Part shown: piece after piece, positions 34,401 through 44,700 of the stretch
Layout: each line of letters starts with the position of its first letter
How positions within the stretch are numbered: position 1 is the first letter of the stretch
Assembly: GCA_037039685.1 (NCBI GenBank)
Contig: JAWNGF010000003.1
Coordinates: 3,315,571-3,379,570, forward strand
Direction: 5' to 3'
DNA length: 64,000 bases
Origin: Ceratobasidium sp. AG-K
Lineage: Eukaryota > Basidiomycota > Agaricomycetes > Cantharellales > Ceratobasidiaceae
Program-made: the position numbers and the translations under genes
Notes under the pieces: model-generated
What the model was told of the DNA's origin: nothing
What the model saw: only the letters and a program-made list of their open reading frames with translations
Databases searched by the model: none

Positions 34401-35328
34401 GTGGCAGGAAACGCAGGACTCGAGGGACTATCTGTAGGTGAGTGTGTCATGAATGAATACTCGCCCTCAGGCTCAAGATATTTGTCGTTGATTCCCTCGA
34501 TCTCCTGCATCGACATATTCGCAAAACTTAGCTCAATTTCTGATACAGGATCTTTGTTGGCCATACTCATGTCAGGGCCAATGCTGATATCGAGTGTGTC
34601 AATCCTGTCGTGCTCTTCAGTTTCTCCCATATCAGAATCAAGGTCTCCTCCACTTGACTCGTCGTCAATGTCCGAGGTATGGCTGGCTTCCGAATCTGTA
34701 TCGCAGTCAGAGTCTTCGCAGTTTGCAGCCTCATCCTTGGACATAAGATGAGCAATACTCAAGGATTGTGAGCATAATAATACACTGAGATAAGCAAAAA
34801 CTTACAAACTATTTAGCATCTGGTCTATTTCTTCAGCGCTTGGTGGCGGTACATCCGTATTGGGATGAGGGCTGGTTGGGTTTGCGGGCTGGGGGCATCT
34901 GGTCGCTGGTGGCGTGGAATTCTTCAGTAGGTACTCATGTCCACGCTTTTCGACCATATTGAGCACACTAGCACCAGTAGGTTTAACATATAGACAGCGG
35001 GTTAATAAATTGCTTACATAGCTTTGATTGCCTCAAAGCGCACTTGGCGCTGCTGCCGTTGTCGTTCCTTCTTTGCGCACTTTTTGATTTGCGCAGGGGT
35101 GAGTACTGGGGGCGGGGGTACGATTTCCTGTGGCAGAATACTAAACGCTGGGCTGAAGCTCAAAGGACGGCTTTTGGGAGTAGGTATTGAGAGGGGGTAA
35201 TTAGGTGGCAAACGAGTACCATGCTTTTGTGCTTGATGGCTCTTTCGTCCGCCCACCGTTGTGAAGAACGTATCGCAGTCTGGGCACCACCGAGACAGGT
35301 CACCAGGCATGGTGGGTGGTTTGGACAA
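31497..35328 (-). CDS. Plavaka transposase, eight exons, apparently intact
   Basis: Model on the minus strand: 35328-35018, 34922-34806, 34757-34103, 34045-33725, 33664-33434, 33385-32343, 32266-31908 and 31849-31497. All introns are GT-AG, 48-95 nt, with preserved phase (1129 residues, stop at 31499-31497). The N-terminus has a C2H2 finger ([21 protein letters not shown]), followed by an acidic Ser-rich region. The Plavaka core shows [73 protein letters not shown] and [20 protein letters not shown]. The C-terminal tail is [10 protein letters not shown] and [20 protein letters not shown]. It would catalyse mobilisation of the surrounding element. Confidence 0.85.
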
Positions 35329-35471
35329 AGCACCTTTGGGTATAATGCACTTGCAATCGTGTATTCATGCCTGAGATGTGTCTGAAATTACCTACAAGCT
35401 AGTGTGGGTGCTTGTAGGTGTTCGGTTCCTTTTGTTTGACACTTTTCCAACACGCTAAACAGACTACCATC

Positions 35472-38400
35472 ATGCCGCCAAAAGGGAAGGCCAATGCTAC
35501 TGCCTCTCGTGCAAACACCCGAACTGCAAATGCAAAGCGCGCCAAGGATGAAGATGACCAGCCACCCACTGCCCCTGCTGCCAAAAAAGGACGCACCACT
35601 CAGAACGCGTCAGATCAGGTTGACAACAACACAGTCGGGGGCGAAACCGCCAACTTGTCAGGTATGGATATGGACTAGGCGCTTTGATTTAGGCTAACAT
35701 TACAGCACTCGCACCCATAGATCTCCCAGATGCTCCTGTCGTGACTGTCAAGAAGAAAACGGGACGCGGAAGGGGCGCCAATACGGCCAAAAACAAGAAA
35801 GCGGAGCACGAACTGGAGCCCAACCCACCCGCCGGTACCATTTCCATTGGTCCCACCGTCGGGACTCCCAATTCTCCGACGCAAGATGTCGACATGTTAC
35901 CTCTGCCCCCGGAGAAAAAGAAGAAGTCCAAGGGCAAAGGACCACTCAAGACTGACGACACCATGTCAGCCCCGCAAGATTCGACTCTGGCTGAAACAGA
36001 GTCAACCTCAAAAACACGTCCAGAGCGCAAGACAACACAATCAAGGGTTGCCAAGCAAGGTAATGTCTTATATATGGTTTTTAGATTCTACTCAATGACT
36101 TGCTTGTTGTAGTGTCACAACAAGAGGACAACAGTAAGTTTTGGCATTAACTCAAACTTTGTCAATACAGGCTGATAATCCGTGACAGAACAGCGTCAGA
36201 AAGAGCAAAAACTTCAGCGCCGAGTAGAAAAGCAACAAAAAACCCCGATTAGCGAGACACCTGAGGAAACCAAAGCGTTTCTGGCAAGTGCCCGCAAGGC
36301 CTCCGACCCCAAGTCAACTTCGAAGAATGGTCAAGTGAGTAGCCCATTCTCGTAGACGATTGTGTATTGTGTTAATTGGTATCATCAGGTCTCTTTATCG
36401 CACTCCGTTCCACCTCCCAATAAGCAACAAGAAAGCAATCTCTTAATTGCTCAGCGGGTGGCAAAGCGTATGGTTTCCCCGGCTCCTTCTGCCTTCTCAG
36501 TCGCAACAAGCGGTTCACATAGTGCCAATATATCAGCCCCTCCTACTGGACGGGGTACGCATCTCGCCCCTCCATCTGTTACAAGCTCTCGAGCAGCCTC
36601 GGTTCAACCGAGTGGATTGTCGCATAGTCGTTCTGCATCGATTTCTGCACCACCTTCCGTTGCCTCTTGAGCTGGATCTCTGCGTGCACCTTCAACTCGG
36701 ACCACCTCCCCTCTCCCCGAAGACAATTTTGGAGCTGCAAATGATCCATTTTTGGATTCCACGCTTGCCGAGTCCCTTGAGAGTCTTCCACAGAGCCTGG
36801 CTCCCAAGCTTCTTCCCCTCGTCCCGCTTCCAGCTCCGTTGAGGGAACCCAGGCGCAAGATCCCACTGGAAGAGATTGATTACGACAACCTTTCGCTCAA
36901 GCAACAGAAGGCGTACGATAAGAAGACCAAGCTGACAATGAATGCGCTTGTCGACAGTGATCAGACAATCGTTTCAGCCATCGTCAGTAGACTCGATGCG
37001 CTCGTAAATTCTCACGATCCATTCCCCAACGACAACGACCTCTTTATGCTTTGTTCAGAGGCAAATGCGTGGGGATGTTGAAAGTTTGGAAGAGCTAATT
37101 TCGAATTGCTTCCAGGAAGCCCATACTTTAAGCTGGTACGATTTGTCTCCGCATTTTTCTTGTCTCGGTCACATCATGAATTACTGATTCTTTGACTCTA
37201 GCTCGACGGACGACTTGCCAACATGCGTAGTGGTTTAGTCAAACACGCCGACCATGAGGCACCTACAAAATATGGGTTGCTGTCACCAACCGACCCAAAG
37301 GCGGTGGAAAAGAACCAAAAGCTCGTAACGCTGCTTCTACACAATGCCAATTTCACGCTCCCAGTGAGTTTAGTGTTCGACATCTGATTTTCCTTATCTG
37401 GATGCTCTGGGGGCGGTACTAACATGCCCTTATCTTATCTTAGTCATTGGAACCAAAGGACCGGGGCGCATTCTACGAGAATCCCCTCTTTGTCTTGATT
37501 CTCCAGCAAGCTTTTTTTCGGACAACGCAGAGCACGGGTGTCAAACATCGTGATCTCTGGCGCACAGTGACGGTTCCAGCCTTAGCCGCCGTCGCAACAG
37601 TCGTACGTTCGAGTCCTTAACCTCAGTTCTCACTAATATGTCTGTTTGATTGTAGGTCGAGAAAGTATTAATCGAATACAAATCTGGAAAGCAAATACGG
37701 AAAAAGTTCTCAGGCAATGAGTTCCGGAGCAAATACCTATCGCACATTGTCACATTATGCCATATGTACCAGGCTGACCCCGACCGGCTCGAAACCTACT
37801 GTTCCAAGATGTCGCAGAAGCTTTTGTGAGTGTCTTCCGCTTACGGAGGATGCGATCACGATGACCAACTGGTAAATCTTCATTATTGCTTTCAGATCGC
37901 CGTTCAGTGCAATCGACAACGAGCCTGTTTCCGTTGCACCACGCATTCCGGTGGCCATCATCGCCGCAGAGTATGGCAGGTCGTCAGGGTCAAGCGCCCG
38001 TACCCATGATCCTCGTAACCTACCTCCTAGCGCCGAAACTATAGCTCGTAAACAGCACACGTCGAACCGTGCCGGGCCCAGTAGCTCCTCTCGAGATACA
38101 GGCAGTGCTACCGGCAGCTGGGTCCGTTCACAGGCTTTGACTCAAGAAGCTCCCGACATTGAAGACCCTGATGCCTGGGACTCTGCAATCGCTCCTACCC
38201 CAAGCCTGGGAGAGCAGTTACATGTACTACGCTCCATCATCGGCAGTGATGACGGCGACGACAAGGACGTGTACCAAGATCAGGGAAGGGCTGGTGAGGG
38301 AGAGAATGAAGACGATGGCGACGATGACGAGGACAACAGGGACGAGAACAAACATGAAGACAAGGATGGGAAAAAAGGTGAGTAGAATGAAGCGACGGGG

Positions 38401-38646
38401 TGCATTGTCCATGAGTATTGACCAGGATCAAGGTCAACGAACCACCCAGAAGCAAAGAAACCCGAACTTGAACCCCTCTAGTGATGCGGAGGAGAGCCAG
38501 AGTAGCGTTGGTGAGGGCCATTCCGGAATGCGGTCACGCTCCACAAAAGCCAATGACGCTCGAAACCCGCCCGTCAATGCTCTCTCACAGCGCAGGGGGC
38601 AGAAGCAGAGCAAAGACGACGATGGCGAGAGCGGCGACAACGACGA

Positions 38647-38679
<33 letters not shown>

Positions 38680-38773
38680 TGATGATGATGATGATGATGA
38701 TGATGGCGACGACGATAACGGTGGTGGGGATGGCAAGCAGGACGACGCCGATGACCACGACCATGACAGCTAG
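35472..38773 (+). pseudogene. DUF6532 passenger gene with two in-frame TGA codons
   Basis: Ten exons with preserved phase: 35472-35661, 35706-36059, 36113-36133, 36189-36334, 36389-37135, 37202-37363, 37444-37602, 37656-37825, 37896-38377 and 38433-38773. Basic Ala/Lys-rich head (MPPKGKANATASRANTRTAN), a Lys/Gln-rich coiled segment, a Ser-rich linker, then a DUF6532 domain (ANFELLPGSPYFKL, TLLLHNANFTLP, YENPLFVLILQQAFFR, FRSKYLSHIVTLCHMYQADP) and an acidic tail containing a run of about 20 Asp. TGA at 36668 and 37079 interrupt otherwise clean exons, so it is either recently inactivated or read through. The function of DUF6532 is unknown to me. Its place inside the element suggests a passenger gene. 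Confidence 0.75.
38640..38711 (+). repeat. GAC/GAT trinucleotide microsatellite coding for poly-Asp
   Basis: About 24 consecutive GAC or GAT triplets, GAC first and then GAT, lie in the last exon of the DUF6532 gene and are read as aspartate. Length polymorphism is likely. Confidence 0.85.
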
Positions 38774-39168
38774 GGATCCGTAATCAGCGATATATACTTT
38801 TCTACCGGAAATATAGCTGCAATGCACATTTATTTCCCTAAAGTACCAGACCGTCAATAAAAGCTAGCGTAAAGTCGGCGTTAGTTGAAAATAGTAGCGA
38901 GTGCAAGCAATTAGTGGGGTTGAGTAGGGCTTGGTACGCCCGTGCTAACTGAGCGAAGGATCGGTATCTGATTTCACTAAAATCTACTAAACCCACCAAA
39001 CCTCTAAAACAACCGAGATTAGCAGCGTGCATCTAGAATCACGCGGCCAAGTCAAACCTGTCTAAAAGTTACTTTTTCCGCACTAAAATCGCTGAAATAA
39101 GGGCGACCCTTTCTAACTGACTAACTGACTAATTTCAGCGAAATTAGTGGGGATTTTTTTTGCTGATG

Positions 39169-41054
39169 CATGTAGTCCTGAAATGGCGGTTGAGTGGCTT
39201 GGTCGTTCAGACCCGCCTTCAGATCTCCATACAAGCGCTCGATCGCTTTGGCCTATAGCAGTGGGGTTAAGGGAGATGATCAATGGCCAAGGAATAAGAC
39301 CTACCGCCGCTCGTTCGCCTAGCTTCATTCGTTTATCATCTATATCCTCAAAGCGTGCCAGGAGGTTTCGGTGCACCGTACTAATAACCTCCGAAATGAA
39401 TTCCTGTCCCACGGAATCGAGACCTGTTCTTTCGGCCCGCCATGCTGCTTTTGCTTTCTCGCATATCTTCTGGTCAGTCGCTGAATTCATATCCGAATCG
39501 CCGGATTTCATTGTTCTACCCCAGTGGAGCTGCCAGGCTTGATCCCACTCCCGAGCCCACTGATCGGGTTGGGCTACTTCCGCTGCGGCAGCGGCTTCAT
39601 AGGCAACGGCCCAAGCCACATCACAGTAATTGTTCCAGTTTCGTCCCTGGTAAGATAAGTCCTGTGGTTCCTTTGGGTACAAGTTGGTAACTTCTTTCAT
39701 TGCTGCTGTCCCCGCCGCAAGTGCAGCGGAAACTTTGGGGGCTTTGATAACAGAATCCCACACGCGGGAATCGATTTCTTTCTTAAGTGCGGGTGCTAGC
39801 TGTGATCGGAAAAGAGATCTCTGGAAGGGTATTTTGGTTGATTGACGGAGAGAAACCAGCGGCTTATACAACAGCTCCTTGAGCTTATCTTCATAAGACC
39901 TAGGATCAAGGATGTCATTTGCGGCGTTATCCGAAGCGCTGCCTGGGGAGTTACACGGTGTGGATCGTTTCGGCTTGAAGCTAATGAACCTGCTGGCCTT
40001 TGAAAGTTGTCCGATGGTCCGCGCACTGATCGATCTCTTTCCGCTGGTCGGACTCTTTGTACGAATCGCGGTAGCTGGTACGAGTTGCTTCAAGGAATCT
40101 TTGATGATTGTTGTCCAAGGTTTGTCCGACCCCGTCATCCTGCCCCAGTCGACTGCCCGGCGTGCTTTTTGAGATAAGCGCAGTGTCGGGCTGGATATCA
40201 ATGTAACTCAGCTCGTACTACTTGAGAGTAGAGAACTGCGCATATATATACCTGGATATCAATGTAACTACAGGTAATATAAGCAAATGAATATAAAAGA
40301 TAAAATCTAAACTATACCTCAGCTCGTACTACTTGAGAGTAGAGAACTGAGGACAAAATTTTTACCGAAGCGCGTGTCCATGTGGAACACAATCACGTGA
40401 TACGCATATATACACGTATAAGACTGAATATTCAACACGTGCAGCGACACAAGTTATTGTCCAAGAGAAGAAGTAGCAATTGTATAGAAATAGCTGGTAG
40501 CGATTGGAAAGGGGGTGGGTCTTTAAGCTATAGCAAGTTGCAAGAATGAGCAGTAAGTCTTCTCCACTCGGAAATGATAGACGGAGCAATATCTCAGCGG
40601 CCTCTACTTCGTCAACCTCGTCCTTGGTTGTGAGGATAAGAGCAGTGTCCTTGGCAGCTGTCCCTTCGTCAAGAGAGCCATAGGCGCGGGTTGCGTCATT
40701 GGCCATCCGGTCGAAGCGACACAGAGTTCCGCGGCGGTCATTGAGTGTGACAACGACAAACTCGTGTCGAAGCCCTTCCTTCTGCTTCCGGTACTCAAGT
40801 GAGACAAAGGTTTTAGTCGGTTGTTTCATATACCACTCGTGTGTTTCTCCAATTCCCCAGCCTAGCGAAAAGTCGAGCACGACTTGTGTTGGTGGGGCTT
40901 CTGGCCGGACTGAAGAGGTATGCATTAATGGATTCATGAATGGAACAAGTATGCGGATAGTAGGCGACGTCAAAAAACGATACGTAAGGGCCAAAGCTTA
41001 GGCCCCGGCGCGTCGAGAACGGGGCCGCTCGAGCTCGTGTTGACTGGTGGACAT
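39169..41054 (-). pseudogene. Gene X copy A, main part (interrupted by Plavaka, a 272-bp insertion and a stop)
   Basis: Homologue of the intact copy at 48670-50364. Minus-strand translation from ATG 41054 shows the same head, with TAA at 41000-40998 where copy B has CAA. It continues with the conserved core PPTQVVLDF, TKTFVSLEYRKQKEGLRHEF and LFLYNCYFFSWTITCVAAR. A 272-bp insertion (40437-40166) follows, then the C-terminal half (AYEAAAAAEVAQPDQW, AKAAWRAERTGLDSV), an intron at about 39303-39255, and part of the last exon up to the Plavaka insertion. The remaining C-terminus is at 28182-28365. It is not expected to make protein. Confidence 0.85.
40166..40437. mobile_element. 272-bp insertion with 5-bp duplication in gene X copy A
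   Basis: CGTGC flanks the insert (40161-40165 and 40438-40442) and copy B has no insert. A 30-bp word beginning CAGCTCGTACTACTTGAGAG occurs twice inside it (about 40208 and 40320). On the gene's strand, the junctions CAC|GTGTTG and AAAAAG|CAC supply a GT donor and an AG acceptor that use bases of the duplication. Splicing there would keep frame and add one codon. Confidence 0.7.
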
Positions 41055-41725
41055 GTCGGTTGGTTAAGAGGCGAAGGGCTAGTACGGCCAGTTCTTGGGC
41101 GGTTGGATGACCATGAATTTCAAATTGGTCGGTTGGCAATCACGATATGATAACCGACGTCGACATCTACCGTGCATATCACCTCAACTGATGTTCCATG
41201 CGGTCGTCCGTCGGGTGCTTGCAAACCGCCCTTATAAGATTTTATATCCCCGGTGTTTGAGTTCAGGCTAACTCAGTCCATTGCTGATACGCTAGGTCCA
41301 GCATGTTGGGGGAGGCGGATTGAACCTGTGGCCATAACCGGCCGCCTCGTGGTCGCCTCATGTTCACGTTGTGGCGTTCGATGCATGTCCAGGGCACTAG
41401 AACCAACTCGCTGACCGCTAATCTCCCCTCTGCCACTTCCTACCCTGTAGTGGTGAGTCGTAACTAACGTTTGCACAAATTTGACCAGGGTTGCCTGCGG
41501 GGAGTGCTCGATCAATTCCCAGATTCTCACACACAAAGCGACACCGATGGTACGTCCTCGGCGAGATACTATTCTATGCTCACTGAGCTTTGAAGGATCC
41601 ACCAATCCCCTCAAGGCCCCCAAGGCCCTTAGCGTTCGACACCCAGGATCCTCAGGTTTGTGCTGCGTCGGTGCTCCAATCATCGCGATAGTTGAGCTTA
41701 GCTGTATTTCCTCCTCGTTCCTCAG
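41055..41725. other. Divergent promoter region and uncertain 5' exons of micro-exon gene A
   Basis: Lies between gene X (minus) and the micro-exon gene (plus). A TATA-like TTATAAGATTTTATATCC is at about 41230. Candidate early exons with plausible splice signals are 41490-41549 (ACGECSINSQILTHKATPM-like, ending P-M before GTACGT) and 41596-41655 (DPPIPSRPPRPLAFDTQDPQ, ending before GTTTGT). The first coding exon could not be fixed, and I saw no clear signal peptide. Confidence 0.35.
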
Positions 41726-44700
41726 TCCCAAGGATTAGAAGCTATAGACAGTGTGATGATGTTGGGTGAAGAGAGTAATACTACTCAAGAGGTAGGCCAG
41801 ATTTTGACTAAGAACGTCAAAGGGCGTCTAACGAAAGTGTCGTAAAACTCATATGGTAGCGCGTAAGTCATACATCGTGTATTTACCAACGCATTCTCAA
41901 TGAAAGGAAACTGGGACACTAGATGGTTCGTTTGCAATTCAGCGAAGGATTGATCCACACTAACTCTGGTCGTTCGGGATAACTTCAAGAGGGTACGTGA
42001 ATTGGCATCGCCCCTGATAGACGAAGAAACACATAGCTGTAAGCAGGATGTGAGTATAGATTGACTAGACCACCCGGGTGCAGCGTTTATATATTCCAAC
42101 AGATGGTATGTGGGTGGGATGATGGCGATGGCAATGCTGAAGTCCAGACAATGTGCCGCTATGATAACAGATGGTACGATAGAGCGTCTCGTTTTGCGAC
42201 AGCCTTCGGCTGATATTGCAATCCCGAAATGGATAGAAAGTAAGTCTCATATATGACTATCTAGGCTACCTCGTTATCGTTGTTCCCAATTATAGATAGT
42301 ACGTATTCGCGCGAGCGGTCGCATGCCGAGTTTGAAGGTGAAATTATTGCAGAATGTATATATTCCGTTTGATACTCGCTGTGTCTTCGTTTTTCTGACT
42401 TGGAATGACCTCTCAACCGTTCTTAGTTGGTGCGTGTCTTATTTCTCGTTTTCAGTCGGAAGCAACTATCACTACGTGCGCTAAGCACTCACATTCTAGG
42501 CCGTACGTCCATAAATCAAATCACATAGGTTACGGTGAAAAGACTTATGGAAACTGTGCGTAGGGCGTGCAAGCCACAATCTAGCCGACATCACAATAAC
42601 TGATGTGAATGAATTCTTGCTGCTATAGTGATTGTGAGTTTCTCCTATGGTTAGCAGAATAGCTTACATAGAAATGATCAGTATATAGGAAGTGAGTGAG
42701 CCGCTACGTACCCGTGATTCGGCAAGGTATGTATGCCTTGAATGTCTTGTAAAATGAACTAAGCACGAGTAGGCAGCGTACGCGAGCCGTTGTTGTTCGA
42801 GAGGTCCTATAATGGGAACTTAGCTGATGCCAATTTGATAGGAGGCAAGTAAAGCGGCGTCAGGATGTCATGGCGTGTTTACGAATTGGATCCACAGAGG
42901 GTGAGCTAAATAGGGTGATCGTAGGACGGTAAGGGAGCGCGAACCATGCAGCGATTGAAAATGACGAATGGTTCAAGGGAGTTGAATGAGACTCTTGTTG
43001 CGGTATCCCAGGCTGTATGTTTATTTCTTATTAATTCAGGAACTTGGGAATTGAAGCAGTTGGGATCACTCAGGAGGTGTGCATTTTGCGACGATATAGC
43101 CAAGAACAAAGCCTAACTGGTGGAGGGATTTTAATTAGGAGGTACGACGTTGGGACTGCAAAGAGAGCGAACACACTGACGATTGGTTGGTGAACATTGC
43201 AGACTGTGAGCCTGTTTTTTGCTGTGTGCAATATAGCCAACGGGGACGAGGATTGTATACGGGATCCTAGAAGGTATTAGTACAATATTTCGTGCTATAA
43301 ATGCACACCTGATGTGTGTGAATCGGAACGTACCTCGTAGCCGGTGCGCTCTGGGTATCAAATGCGATTGCAGGTTAACGATTTAATTGCTTGTGTTTGG
43401 CATCTCAGCCGGTGCGTAGACGTGGTTATCGAATCGACTGATGACCCAGCTGACGACTTGATCACTCGCATTTCATATCTCAGGCGGTGCGTAGACGTGG
43501 TTATCGAATCGACTGATGATCCAGCTGACGACTTGATCACTCGCATTTCATATCTCAGGCGGTGCGTAGACGTGGTGATCGAATCGACTGATGACCCAGC
43601 TGACGACTTGATCACTCGCATTTCATATCTCAGAGGGTGCGTAGATGTGGTTATCGAATCGACCAATGACCCAGCTGACGACTTGATCACTCGCATTTCA
43701 TATCTCAGTTGGTGCGTAGACGTGGTGATCGAATCGACTGATAATCCAGCTGAAGACTTGATCACTCGCATTTCATATCTCAGTTTGTGCGTAGATGTGG
43801 TTATCGAATCGACCAATGACCCAGCTGACGACTTGATCACTCGCATTTCATATCTCAGGATGTGCGTAGATGTGGTTATCGAATCGACCAATGACCCAGC
43901 TGACGACTTGATCACTCGCATTTCATATCTCAGTTGGTGCGTAGACGTGGTGATCGAATCGACTGATGATCCAGCTGACGACTTGATCACTCGCATTTCA
44001 TATCTCAGGCGGTGCGTAGATGTGGTTATCGAATCGACCAATGACCCAGCTGACGACTTGATCACTCGCATTTCATATCTCAGTTGGTGCGTAGATGTGG
44101 TTATCGAATCGACTGATGATCCAGCTGACGACTTGATCACTCGCATTTCATATCTCAGGCGGTGCGTAGATGTGGTTATCGAATCGACTGATGACCCAGC
44201 TGACGACTTGATCACTCGCATTTCATATCTCAGGCGGTGCGTAGATGTGGTTATCGAATCGACTGATGACCCAGCTGACGACTTGATCACTCGCATTTCA
44301 TATCTCAGAGGGTGCGTAGATGTGGTTATCGAATCGACCAATGACCCAGCTGACGACTTGATCACTCGCATTTCATATCTCAGTTGGTGCGTAGACGTGG
44401 TGATCGAATCGACTGATGATCCAGCTGACGACTTGATCACTCGCATTTCATATCTCAGGATGTGCGTAGGCGTGGCTATCGAATCGACTGATGATCCAGC
44501 TGACGACTTGATCACTCGCATTTCATATCTCAGGCGGTGCGTAGACGTGGTTATCGAATCGACTGATGATCCAGCTGACGACTTGATCACTCGCATTTCA
44601 TATCTCAGGCGGTGCGTAGATGTGGTTATCGAATCGACTGATGATCCAGCTGACGACTTGATCACTCGCATTTCATATCTCAGTTGGTGCGTAGACGTAG

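Larger units (their letters stand above)
28366..39168. mobile_element. Plavaka-type (CACTA-related) DNA transposon, 10.8 kb, apparently complete
   Basis: The termini are inverted repeats: CATCAGCAAAAAA at 28366-28378 and TTTTTTGCTGATG at 39156-39168. A CATG duplication flanks the element (28362-28365 and 39169-39172; GCATG on both sides is equally possible). The tandem paralogue at about 48815-48850 shows the uninterrupted site. Both ends carry many subterminal AATTAGTGG/CCACTAATT words (for example 28549-28590 and 39131-39152), as expected for transposase binding sites in CACTA-like elements. It carries a transposase (31497-35328, minus), a DUF6532 gene (35472-38773, plus) and a KNL1/Spc7-like fragment (28730-31170, minus). 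Confidence 0.9.
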
